NCBI GenBank assembly: GCA_027596195.1
Contig: JADGJG010000244.1
Coordinates: forward strand, 1-28,130
Length of the DNA: 28,130 nucleotides
Source of the DNA: Podochytrium sp. JEL0797
Lineage: Eukaryota > Chytridiomycota > Chytridiomycetes > Chytridiales > Chytriomycetaceae
Direction of reading: 5' to 3'
A program made the translations under genes and the position numbers. Position 1 is the first letter of the stretch. Each line of letters opens with the position of its first letter. Under the pieces are notes generated by a model that saw only the letters and a list, made by a program, of their open reading frames with translations, was not told where the DNA came from and did not search any database. Below are positions 19,340 through 28,130 of the stretch, one piece after another.

Positions 19340-21150
19340 TCAAAACAAAAGCGCCAAAAAAACACCCCCCAAAACTCCCAACCCGGACGTCACCACAATC
19401 GACGACGCACCCGATTTCGTCGTCACAGCCGGCACACCGTTGCCCCCGTTGCCAGACTGTGGCGTTTGTCCTCCTCCGATTTTCAGAGGGTCCGTTCCGG
19501 CAACAAAGGGCACGGCCCATTGCATCACAGCGCTTTGGGCTGACATGTCGGCTTGGAATGCGGCTAGGGTGGATGGGTCCCAGGTGATGCGGTAGTCGCG
19601 TGTGATTCCGTTGTTGGCGGGCAACAGGGGGTCCTCTGTAGAAAATTAAAATCACTTTAGAATTTGAAAACGCCACGTACACCCCCACACCCACGCACAC
19701 ACACAAAAAAAATACGAACCATTAATCTTTACGAACTCAAAATTGATAAACATCTTGGCCAACGGATAACTCGTGCGATTGTTGCTCAAATACGACCTCC
19801 AAAACGCCTGTTCAACGGCCACCTGCCCAGCTCCGACGGGAAGCGTGGTCGTATTCGCAGGAAACTGGTTTACGGCGAACGCGGATCCTCCTTCAGGCAT
19901 CACCAACGGTTTGTTGTACGTTTTCGCAAACATAGTGTAAAATGGGAATTGGGGGTTGCTTCCAGAGGTTCCACCGCCTTGGACCATCTGTTCCCAGTAG
20001 TTGGAGGGGCAGGCGCTGTTGTCGTGAAGGGGGTAAACGGTTGTTGGGTTGCCTTTCGAGTAAGAGGAGGCAACAGGTTAAAGGATTGGCCAAAACAAAA
20101 GACAGTTGATGCACTACCTTTCCAATAGAGAGAAATAGCAACCCAGTCCACGAAATCAGCACCCGGCCAGTAAGGAGTGAAGGGATCATCGTCAAAATCA
20201 ATCGCGCCGTTCTTGTTAGTGTCGAGCACCGAAACTTCTGCGGTTGGCAGGTTTTGGCCACCAAAGGGGTAATTGTCGGCCTAACGCGGCAAGTGAGTGA
20301 GAAGGGTAGTGGGTAAACAGGAAAATAGGGATCATTTACAGCATTGGGTGCCCAAACAAACGCGACGCGCGGAGTCTTAGCACGAACAGCCTTCACAATT
20401 CGCTGATACTCTGCCACAAACCGCGTAGGCTGCTGCCCATACGTGAACCAGTTGCCTGTTTTCAAAGAAGAATTGAATTAGGATCACAATTGGCATCAAC
20501 GCAATCTCACCATTCATTTCCGGCGCAAATCGAACCATCACGCGTCGCCCCGATTTGGCGGGGTCCGAAATATTATCCAATTGCGTTGCGAGTGTTGCAA
20601 TATCGGCATCGGTATAGAGATCGTAAGGGTTGGGAGCCGTGAGGTTGGGATAAATCGTCAAGAACAAGATGGCATCTGAGTGGAGAAAGTGGGTCGGTCA
20701 CGTGTTGGAAATTTGGTTGGGGCTTGTGCCAGGGGGGGATGTGATGGAAGCGTTGCGATTCCATTTCACTCACCCGTGCCAGTTTGCTCAATGTGTGTCA
20801 GGTTTGCTGTCAATGGGCCTCCACCCCAGGGACTCGGCGTCAACGGCAACGTCTGGGAGAGATGGAACACGCCGGCGTTTTGGCCCAACCTCTTGTTGAA
20901 GGATGAGGGTGAGTCTCCGCCAGCCGTGCCAAACTGGTAAGCATCTTTTGCGTTGGTGGTGTCGACCCATGCACCCCATATGATTTTTCCGTCGGCGGGT
21001 TCGTAAAGGCTGAGGGCGGCTATAATTTCCGGGGGTTGGACGTGCAGATGTGAGTGGTGAGGAACATGCAAACCCGGGAAGTGCAATTCACATACCCACA
21101 GATGAGGCCAGGGCGGTGGCAGCAAGAAGGAGATTGAGATGGAAGTGCAT
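19340..21150 (-). CDS. Secreted GH26-like glycoside hydrolase, probably GPI-anchored
   Basis: Seven exons on the minus strand: 21150-21096, 21019-20774, 20675-20511, 20455-20340, 20280-20118, 20052-19720 and 19635-19340, giving 457 aa. Residues 1-18 are a signal peptide (MHFHLNLLLAATALASSV). The body fits GH26, the beta-mannanase group: GAWVDTT at the start of the barrel, VRFAPEMNGNWFTYG with proposed acid/base E153, PGADFVDWVAISLYW, and KPLVMPEGGS with proposed nucleophile E302. Residues 214-225 form a dockerin/EF-hand-like calcium loop (DTNKNGAIDFDD). The C-terminus has a Ser/Gly/Thr-rich linker and a hydrophobic tail (SGLGVLGGVFLALLF), as in GPI-anchored wall proteins. It probably cuts a beta-mannan or related polysaccharide outside the cell. 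Substrate and family number are inferred from motifs; a neighbouring clan GH-A family is possible. Confidence 0.85.
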
Positions 21151-21470
21151 TTCAATCAAAAATTGGGAAAGAATTTTTTTGGAATCGGTGGCTTGGCATT
21201 TCTGTTCTTTGATTCCAAAGACTTTACTATCGGGAGTCGAACCCCTTGATTGATGGCAAACGCGACGGCGTTTGATATGTGGGGTGCAACAAACGGCCCT
21301 TCAGTTGTCCCTTGGAAAGGAAAAGCGAATAAAAAAAATGTTCTCTTCATAACGCGTCGTCGCACACTCCATCACCAACCTCCGTCTAGAGAAATAACAA
21401 ATAACAAACCGCGGGCGGGAATGCGGGTGGCTCCATATATTTAAAAAAACATATTATATTGAAAACAATC
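21151..21470. other. Spacer between the GH26-like and NF-X1-like genes
   Basis: These 320 bp hold the promoter of the GH26-like gene and the 3' flank of the NF-X1-like gene. I see a 7-bp perfect stem with a GACG loop at 21257-21274 (CAAACGC/GCGTTTG). Next to it, at 21232-21245, a GGTTCGACTCC string on the minus strand looks like a tRNA T-loop, but no full tRNA can be folded. No gene is seen. Confidence 0.5.
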
Positions 21471-24400
21471 TCACTTTCGCGCCTTTTTGATCTTCTCCGC
21501 CAACCGCTTCTTGGCATCCTCCCTCTCCTTGGCAAGACTCCCGCTCTTGCCACCCTGCGTTTCCTTGCGTCCAATCGCGATCCCGAGAAGCGCGTCGTTT
21601 TTGAACGTGTTTTGCGACATCTTTTTGATATCCGCTGCGCATTTGGCCGAATGGATCTCAGGGTATCGGTGTGTCATGCAGTATTTGCGCTAATGGATAA
21701 AACGTTAGGCATCAGAAACAAGAAACGAAAAAAAACAAAAACACTCCCCCGAAACGAAACTCACATCACAATACATGCAATACTGCGCCATCACCCCCAT
21801 CTTCTCCTTACACTTGTCAAACGCGCACAAATTCACCGGTTTCCCCGCCACAGCCACCTTGGGATCCAAAATCTGCGCCACATGCTCCTCCACCAACGTC
21901 TCCACCTTCTCGACCGCCGCCGCCTTCTTCTTCTTCTTTTTCGTCTTTTTCGAAGCAGCCAGTTGCTCCGCTTCGAGAACCAACAACGGGTCCAACCCGA
22001 CTTCGGGGCCCGTCGTCACCGCGAGGGTCGATATTTGGTCTTCCAACACTTCAAACTGATTCACGGGGACCGGGTTTGCAACCACCACTGCTGCCGCCGG
22101 CACTATATCCCCTACTCTTTTCTCCTCCACAGCAACAACCGCTTTCTGCTTCTCCTCGACATCCACCCAAACAGGAACAACCCATCCCTCCCGCCCCGCC
22201 ACCAACCCACGCACCTCCACCCCCGACAACGCGCGCGCAAACACCACAAAGTAGTCCCTCACAACAACACTCACACTTCCCTTTCGCAGCGCCTCATCCC
22301 CACCACATTTAGGTCCCATCGCAGCAGAAGTGGCGCGATGCCGCACCTGCATCTCCGCACAAATCGCAGCAGGAATCTCTGCTCCCGCCGCTGATGAAGA
22401 ACCTCCCCGGTGATGTCCATGCGACGAAGGAATCGACAAAAACTCAAACGCAGGAAGTGAAGACCGCGATCGAATCAATTCCGAAACGTCCCGTTTCCCT
22501 CCTCCTCCTCTTCCCACATCCAAACTCGCCACATCTACAAACCATATCGCATTCACTCCCCTCCCAGTACTTGCCGCAGCAGCAGCCGCAACCGACGCTG
22601 GCACACTCACCCGCGACCCTTGTAAAGCGGACGACCCCCCACGCATCGACATCTGGATGTACCCCGCCCTCCGCGTCGCTACACACGCCGGGGTTGAAGC
22701 GCGGGTGCAATCCACACGTACCTCGTGCGACCGTGATCCAACGCCCGTGGAGACGATGGAGAGGGCGTAGGCTGGGAGTGAGGCACAGGTTGTTGGGGTT
22801 GCGGTGTGGGTTCCGCATGTGCATGTGATGGTGATGGGGGCGAGACAGTGTGTGCTGGAGGAAGTGGTGGTGGTCGGGGAACAAGGGCCCGAATGGGTGC
22901 ATGCAAGTTTACAGTGGTGCGAAGAGGTCGGGCAGGTTGGGATGAGGCGATTGCACGGTTGCGTGCATATGGTGGGGTTGGATTCGGGGGTGGTTGGGTG
23001 GATGTGGCAGGGGATGATGCAGGTGTGGTGACAGGTGGAGAGGGGTGATCCGCAGGGGAGGTGACATGAAAAACTCGTTGTCGTTGCGATACCGGTTTCG
23101 GGTGAGTTGACTTGATGGCAAGGGAAGCTGCGGGATTGGTGGGCGCCATAGCAGAGGAGGGAAACTGGGGTCGCGCAAGGCGGGCAAGGGCCCGAGTGGC
23201 ATGAATGGGTGGGTGCGTGGCCACAGGGACCGGGAGGGAGTTTGCAAGGTTTCGAGCACTTTATGGAGAGGTTCGTGCCACAGGGAATGGGAGGAATGAG
23301 TCGCGATGAACCGCAGTTGCATGAGATTTCTTCAAAGGTGGCTTCCAGGCAGCGGCCGCAGTTTCCGGGGTGGCAGTTGGCCTGTTGCACCAATACAATC
23401 AGCGTTAGTGAAAATTCAGAGAGGAAAACAGCGGGACGAACCTGACAACGGTGGTTTCCGCACGAGAGCAACTTGTTGCACGGAAGCACACATTCATGCA
23501 AACTGGTGTCCCCCTTCACCACACAACACCTCGTGGAACATTCATGACGACCGCACGACCTCAATGTCTTGCAAATCGAGTTGCATTTGAAAATCGACTT
23601 TATGGAGCCATCAGCCTCCACCAAATCCGAGCAAGAGACCTTTTCTGTGTGTTTCCCGCATTCGCATGAAATCGTCTTTGTGCCGATGCAAACACAAGGC
23701 TCGGAACGCGAGTGGCACTTTTGCAGACATTTGTGGCCGCATGGCATGATGGAGTCGCAAATGGAGTCACAATTCGGGATTTCATCCGTACACGATATTC
23801 GAGAGGCCCTAAATTGCGGAATCAGATACGCATGCGCGAGTCGCATAAGATTCCAAACTCGTCTCACCCAAGCGAATATAGCGAGCTCTTTCCGCAAGGA
23901 CACGTTTGGACGACAGTGGGACTCTTTTCACATTCCCCGCACGGGCCAGGGTGGCAGGTTTTAGAGCAGGCGTGTTTTCCGCAGTCGAGAGTCTTTCCGC
24001 ATTCGTTTCTGCACCCAAATTGCTCTTTCCCGCAAACCTCGAGGCGGGACTCTGCCCCACAAAAACAGCTGGATGAAATAGAGACTTCACAGTCTTGGCA
24101 TGGGCCGGGGTGGCAGGGCAGCTGGCACGCGTGCGATTTGCAGCCGAGCAGTTTCCCGCAGATTTGGGTGCAGGATTGCCTCACTTCAAAGACACCGCAT
24201 TTGTGCTGGTATTTCGTGGCACCGCAGTAGCAGGAGCGCGAGATGAAGCGAGTGCAGGGTTTGCAGGGGCCTGTTCTTTGTTCATAAAAAACAAATAAAT
24301 AAACAAAAGAACTACACACCAGGATGGCACACTTCGGCACAGGGATGGCGACACGCGCACTCGTCGCCAAAGAGAGCCGCAGCACTTGGCGCCACGCGGC

Positions 24401-24695
24401 GACGCCTGGCGCAGGTCTGGCCACACGAATTGGCTTTGCGGCTTTTGGCGTCGAGCAGCGCAAAGGGCGTCTTGGCGCAGAAGCAGAGGGCGGAAGTGGG
24501 CAGCGCCGCGTCGCAAGGCGAGTTGCACGCGGGGCAGCGGAAGTCGCCCTTCGACAGCGACGCTTTGGCCCACTCCCGAACACACGAGAAGTGCGACGCC
24601 TTGAAGCACGTCGCGCACACGTGCACGCCGTCAAGTGCATCAGGAGAAACCGGGACCACTGCCAAGAGGCAGATGACGCATTCGTCAACCTCCAT
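21471..24695 (-). CDS. NF-X1-type zinc-finger protein (Fap1/NFX1 family) with C-terminal AN1-like finger
   Basis: Five exons on the minus strand: 24695-24320, 24270-23868, 23808-23442, 23381-21765 and 21689-21471, giving 993 aa. Residues 5-60 are a RING/PHD-like finger (CVICLLAV...C..CFKASHFSCVREW...CPACNSPC). Many NF-X1 cysteine-rich repeats follow (CHPGPCQDC, CHPGPCGEC, CGHKCLQKCHS, CHPGNCGRC, CHSGPCPPC). In this family the RING-like part acts as a ubiquitin ligase and the repeats bind nucleic acid or ribosomes. The region after the repeats is Ala/Val/Glu-rich. I do not see a clear R3H domain, which the family usually carries. The C-terminus ends with an AN1-like finger (C-x4-C...CMYCDRKYCMTHRYPEIH) assembled across the last intron, then a Lys-rich helix. 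The third intron (23382-23441) is 60 bp and open in frame. Confidence 0.9.
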
Positions 24696-25050
24696 TCGTT
24701 TGTCTTTCGGAGTATCTTTTTTTGGCCCCTTCGCCTTGCCCGTTCGACTCGACTCACACTATCAGATCCGGACTTGCGCTACTTCAAATGCAAGCTGCGC
24801 GATTCTCCTATTCAAATTTCTCTTCTCTTATATTTTATTGATTTTTTGGAATGAGGGTCTACGAACAAGGGAACGGCCACCAGCATGACTTTTCACTCAG
24901 GATATTGAGACGTTCTTCTTTTTTTTCTCTTTATCTCCTCACAATGAAGGGCGCGAGGGAAAGATCTGGTCGGCGAATGCCAAAGATTTCCAATCGCGAG
25001 ATTGACGAAACTTTCCCCGATGGATGACAATTTGAAATTCCATCCGACAA
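24696..25050. promoter_or_regulatory. Divergent promoter region
   Basis: These 355 bp lie between the divergent starts of the NF-X1-like gene (minus) and the DUF1295 protein (plus). It has a T-rich stretch at 24826-24850 and a pyrimidine tract at 24908-24937. Nothing else is recognised. Confidence 0.45.
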
Positions 25051-25924
25051 ATGCCATCCACCACTGGCCAAAGCCTTCTCATCACCCTGGCCGTTGATTT
25101 CGGCATCCAGTTTGTCTTCTTTGTCGTCTCCGCATATCTGCAGACGGAACGCTTTTACGACGGGAGCGGCGCCCTCACATACTTTGCGTGCACCATTCTG
25201 GCCCTGCTCGTCCGATCCGATACACAAGATGGCAACTCCATTGGCTCCCTCTCTGTCCGCCAGATCCTTGCTGCCACTGGGGTCCTGGTGTGGTGTGTGA
25301 GGCTGGGTGTCTTTTTGTTTATGAGGTGAGCTTTCGAAAGTTGATTGTCTCACAAACACGAGAAATAATCCCAAAAATAGAGTCCAAAAACACGCCGACC
25401 ACCGCTTCGATGAACTGAAAAAGAAACCAGCCCGCTTCGCCGTCACTTGGTTCCTCCAGTTCGTTTGGATCTTCCTCACCGCGTTCCCCGTTTACATTCT
25501 TCTGGCCAACAACGCGTCGTCCCAACCCTCCTTCGCCGCCTCAGACACTGTTGGCCTCATTCTATGGATCGTTGGTTTCGCCATCGAAGTCATCGCCGAC
25601 GCCCAAAAATCTGCGTTCAAAACGGCCCACCCCAACGAATTCATGCAAACGGGCCTGTTTGCGTATTCCCGATACCCAAACTACTTTGGCGAGTGTTTGC
25701 TATGGTTCGGCATGTTTGTGCTTTGTGCGCGTGGATTCGACGAGTCGTGGCAATGGGTGTGCGTCATTAGTCCCGTGTTTGTGTTTTGCTTGATTTATTT
25801 TGTGAGCGGGGTGAGATTGCTGGAGATTAGTTCGGAGAAGAGGTATGGCGAGGATCCTGAGTTCATTGCATACCGCCAACGCACGAGCAAATTTGTTTTG
25901 TGGTTCCCCAAGAAGCGAGAATAA
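25051..25924 (+). CDS. DUF1295 / steroid-5-alpha-reductase-like membrane protein
   Basis: Two exons, 25051-25325 and 25381-25924, give 272 aa; the 55-bp intron joins LFMR to VQKHADHRFDELK. This multi-span membrane protein belongs to the DUF1295 group, related to steroid 5-alpha-reductases and isoprenylcysteine methyltransferases. Signs are the FAYSRYPNYFGECLLW motif near residue 195, a preceding helix pair (WFLQFVWIFLTAFPVYILL, VGLILWIVGFAIEVIADAQK), and a C-terminal LLEISSEKRYGEDPEFIAYRQRTS that matches the family's conserved end. By family it may be an NADPH-dependent reductase of lipids in the ER; the substrate is unknown. An AATAAA overlaps the stop codon region. Confidence 0.9.
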
Positions 25925-26037
25925 AAACAACAGTGTTTTGAATAAGAGGATCAACGATCTGCAGCAGCTAGTACTATTGCTCCACTTTCCTTGCTTTCCT
26001 CCCCCACGTGTCAAACTTTTAATCAAACGGTTTGGGT

Positions 26038-26086
26038 GCGTGCATGCTCTCAACTGGATCGAAAATTTACGGGAAAACATGCACGC
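26038..26086 (+). repeat. 9-bp inverted repeat in the arrestin-gene promoter
   Basis: GCGTGCATG (26038-26046) and CATGCACGC (26078-26086) are perfect reverse complements 31 bp apart. A CACGTG E-box is at 26005-26010. Both lie within 180 bp of the next start codon and may be regulatory; the function is unknown. Confidence 0.45.
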
Positions 26087-26182
26087 GCCGAGAGAGTTCC
26101 GGCACGCGCCCGCATCTCCACCCCGTATTTTGATTTTCCTGTTGTGCGGGGCAAGAAAGCAAAAGTTCAATTGAAACACCCC

Positions 26183-27960
26183 ATGTCGAACGCACTCATC
26201 AAGAGCTTGGAGTGAGTCTGCTTCTGCCGTCAGAGCTCCCCATCATCAAACTGACGCTTTGAAACTCCAGGATCATTGGGCGTGGTCCAAACTCACAAAT
26301 GGACGGCCAGATTGTGGTTGACGCGGGATGGTGGGTCATGACCAATGCTGTATCGGGAAGACAATCTGACATCCATTCCAGGGACACGGAATCTACCCTC
26401 GAAGGCGCTGTCATGCTCAAGCTCCACAATGCTTTGAAGAGCTGCAAAATCGTTGTTGAGTTTCGAGGACATTGCGAGTCCTGCTGGTTAGTTTCAATGC
26501 ATTCTTCAGAGATTCTGTTCCTGGCTCATCTCATCAAATAGGGAGTTTGGGGGCAAGCTTGCTACTAAGCCGGAAGCCGAGAATTATAAGGTTATCCCGA
26601 ATGGGAAAACGTTTGCCCAGCTGTCGCACGTTTTGTATGATTCCAAGGACGCGATTCTACCGAACCCCGTGAGCTTCTTTCACAGCAACCATTCTCATCT
26701 CTCAGATATTCTAAATCATTTCTTTTGACCTAGATTGGCGGCGCCAACTCGTTTCCGTTTTCGTTCAAACTCCCAAAGTCCAATCTTCCCCCAACCTTCA
26801 CGTCTGTCGGCGGAAGCGTCTCATATTCCATCAAATGCACCATCACCTACCAAGAAACCGGCAAGCTCTTCCGCTCCACATTGGAGCAAGACGCGCCTGT
26901 CACCATTTCCATGCCAGACAGTGCCAAACTCAAGCTTTTGCATTCCGCGTCCACCGAGGTTCTAGAGGTCAAGGGAACGGCTGACAAATGTGGCTTCTCG
27001 ATTGTGATTCCACACTCTGTCGTGTCTCCCGGTGACAGTCTGGAAGTTCAAGTCATGATCCACTCCACGCCAGGGAATTCAAAACTGCGTGTGATCAACT
27101 CGAGCTTGCGTGGTCCGCTCATGAGCTACCAAAACGCAGACAAGCATTCTTCTATGGCCAAGCTGTCCCGCCCACTTTCCGAAGTCTCCGAATCCTTCCC
27201 TCTCCTCAACATTGGCGGTGTCGAAGGCAGCGAATCCGTTGTTCGTCGCGTCCTCCTCTACGTGGACCCAGAACTCGCCCTTCCCTCCTTGGAGGCCCCC
27301 CTCTTATCCGTCTCAACCGTCTTCCGTCTCTCCGTCACAACCGACACGAGCGAATTCCACAACATCTCCGTCGACGTTCCCATCCGCGTGGTTCCTCACA
27401 CCAAGGAATCTGCCGCACTCCGACTCCAACTCACGGACGGAGCCATGCGTACCAGCGCGCCACACAGTGCACGAACCGACACGTCCTCCATGTACTCCCC
27501 GACTCTGTCGCATTTCCAAGGCAGCGCCGCTTCAAGCCGACACCAATCCATCCACTCCCTCAATTTACCTGAACCCCGATTGCCGTTCCGCAACAACTCG
27601 CTGCCCACCCACCCCAACACCAAGGACACCGCCGCGCATGTGTCGTACCTCATGACGGGGCTGCAAGCAATGGACCTCTCCGACCCTCGATTCGCGCGTC
27701 GCAAGTCGTCGTTGGTGGCGTCTCCGCCTTCCGAGTATCTCAGCGGTGTGGAGGTTCCGAATGAATTTTGGACGGTTGAAATGGTGCTGGATTGGATTCA
27801 AGGGCTGGGAGCGACCCCCGACGTGGTCCAGTCGTTCTCTGAGAACGGAGTCGATGGAGCCGTGTTGGTGGGTATGACGGCGGAGGATATGCGCGATGAG
27901 CTTGGGGTTCAGAGTTTGGGGTTGCGGCGCAAGATTGCGATGGGAATTCAGGGTGTTTGA
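26183..27960 (+). CDS. Arrestin-fold protein with C-terminal SAM domain
   Basis: Four exons: 26183-26211, 26271-26486, 26542-26668 and 26734-27960, giving 532 aa. Introns are 59, 55 and 65 bp; joins read SLEIIGRGP, ESCWEFGGK and LPNPIGGAN. The N-terminal arrestin-like half has the typical pattern of an early strand with membrane-trafficking features (LEGAVMLKLHNALKSCKIVVEFRGHCES, ISYSIKCTITY-type strands). The C-terminal half begins around residue 190 (GFSIVIPHSVVSPGDSLEVQVMI). A Ser/His-rich linker follows at about residues 375-460. Residues 468-532 form a SAM domain (WTVEMVLDWIQGLG...GVDGAVLVGMTAEDMRDELGV...LRRKIAMGI). Fungal arrestins link membrane cargo to ubiquitin ligases; the SAM domain suggests self-assembly or partner binding. 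I saw no clear PPxY motif. Confidence 0.88.
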
Positions 27961-28130
27961 GTGTATGATTTTTAATTGGTGTATTCATTTTTGTAGTATT
28001 GGTCTGTAATTGTTTTGTCGTTTATGGCGGGTGGATGTGGCCCATTTTAATTGTTTTGTAGTTACATAAATACTGTTCTAATTGACGCCGAGGGTCAAGG
28101 TCGACTTAAGCGCAGAAAACTGCCGTATCT
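27961..28130. other. 3' flank of the arrestin gene
   Basis: T-rich on the plus strand just after the stop, as in a 3' untranslated region. No gene is visible before the window ends. Confidence 0.5.

Noticed and set aside
21232..21300. tRNA-like T-loop string (GGTTCGACTCC on the minus strand) in the spacer before the NF-X1 gene
   Set aside because: Only three T-stem pairs form, the acceptor arm has no 5' partner, and no A-box is found upstream. The neighbouring 7-bp hairpin does not fit an anticodon arm.
21459..22394. 311-codon plus-strand frame opposite the NF-X1 gene end
   Set aside because: His/Arg/Leu-rich shadow frame; the minus strand carries the AN1-like finger and the correctly joined exons.

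Overview
This is a compact, intron-bearing eukaryotic window, most likely from an early-diverging fungus (a chytrid-like lineage is my best guess). Eleven protein genes fill 28 kb. The introns I could place are about 46-107 bp and all GT-AG. The gene families are fungal in flavour: SPE2, a Vam7-type SNARE, a 14-spanner-type MFS exporter, F-box proteins, a GH26-like enzyme and an arrestin. I could not test the lineage by database search.

Layout, left to right. (1) 101-1898, minus: S-adenosylmethionine decarboxylase (SPE2). Just 5' of it, at 1976-2232, lies a two-exon 49-codon upstream reading frame that ends in Pro-Pro-stop. (2) 2645-5399, minus: F-box/WD40 protein. (3) 5558-6817, minus: PX-SNARE of the Vam7 type. 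(4) 6840-9780, plus: Gln-rich orphan protein whose start codon is only 22 bp from that of gene 3. (5) 9944-11194, plus: PLP-dependent aminotransferase. (6) 11195-12259: intergenic region holding a decayed head-to-tail duplication of the aminotransferase tail and its downstream spacer. (7) 12260-14132, plus: MFS transporter. (8) 14208-16235, plus: orphan protein. (9) 16334-18217, plus: F-box-like/ankyrin protein. (10) 18218-19339: spacer containing a decayed copy of the ankyrin gene tail. (11) 19340-21150, minus: secreted, probably GPI-anchored GH26-like glycoside hydrolase. (12) 21471-24695, minus: NF-X1-type zinc-finger protein with a C-terminal AN1-like finger. (13) 25051-25924, plus: DUF1295/steroid-reductase-like membrane protein. 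(14) 26183-27960, plus: arrestin-fold protein with a C-terminal SAM domain.

The genes do not form one pathway. They look like ordinary fungal neighbours: polyamine synthesis, ubiquitin-ligase adaptors, vacuolar fusion, amino-acid metabolism, efflux, cell-wall or polysaccharide degradation, and signalling. Most spliced models were built by joining GT-AG sites that restore frame and complete a conserved motif. All summed exon lengths are multiples of three.

The observations most worth following up are: the spliced Pro-Pro-stop upstream frame before SPE2, a candidate polyamine-sensing element; an intragenic switch from C-rich to G-rich sense strand seen in about nine genes; the 22-bp head-to-head start codons; and two neighbouring genes that are each followed by a decayed copy of their own 3' end.
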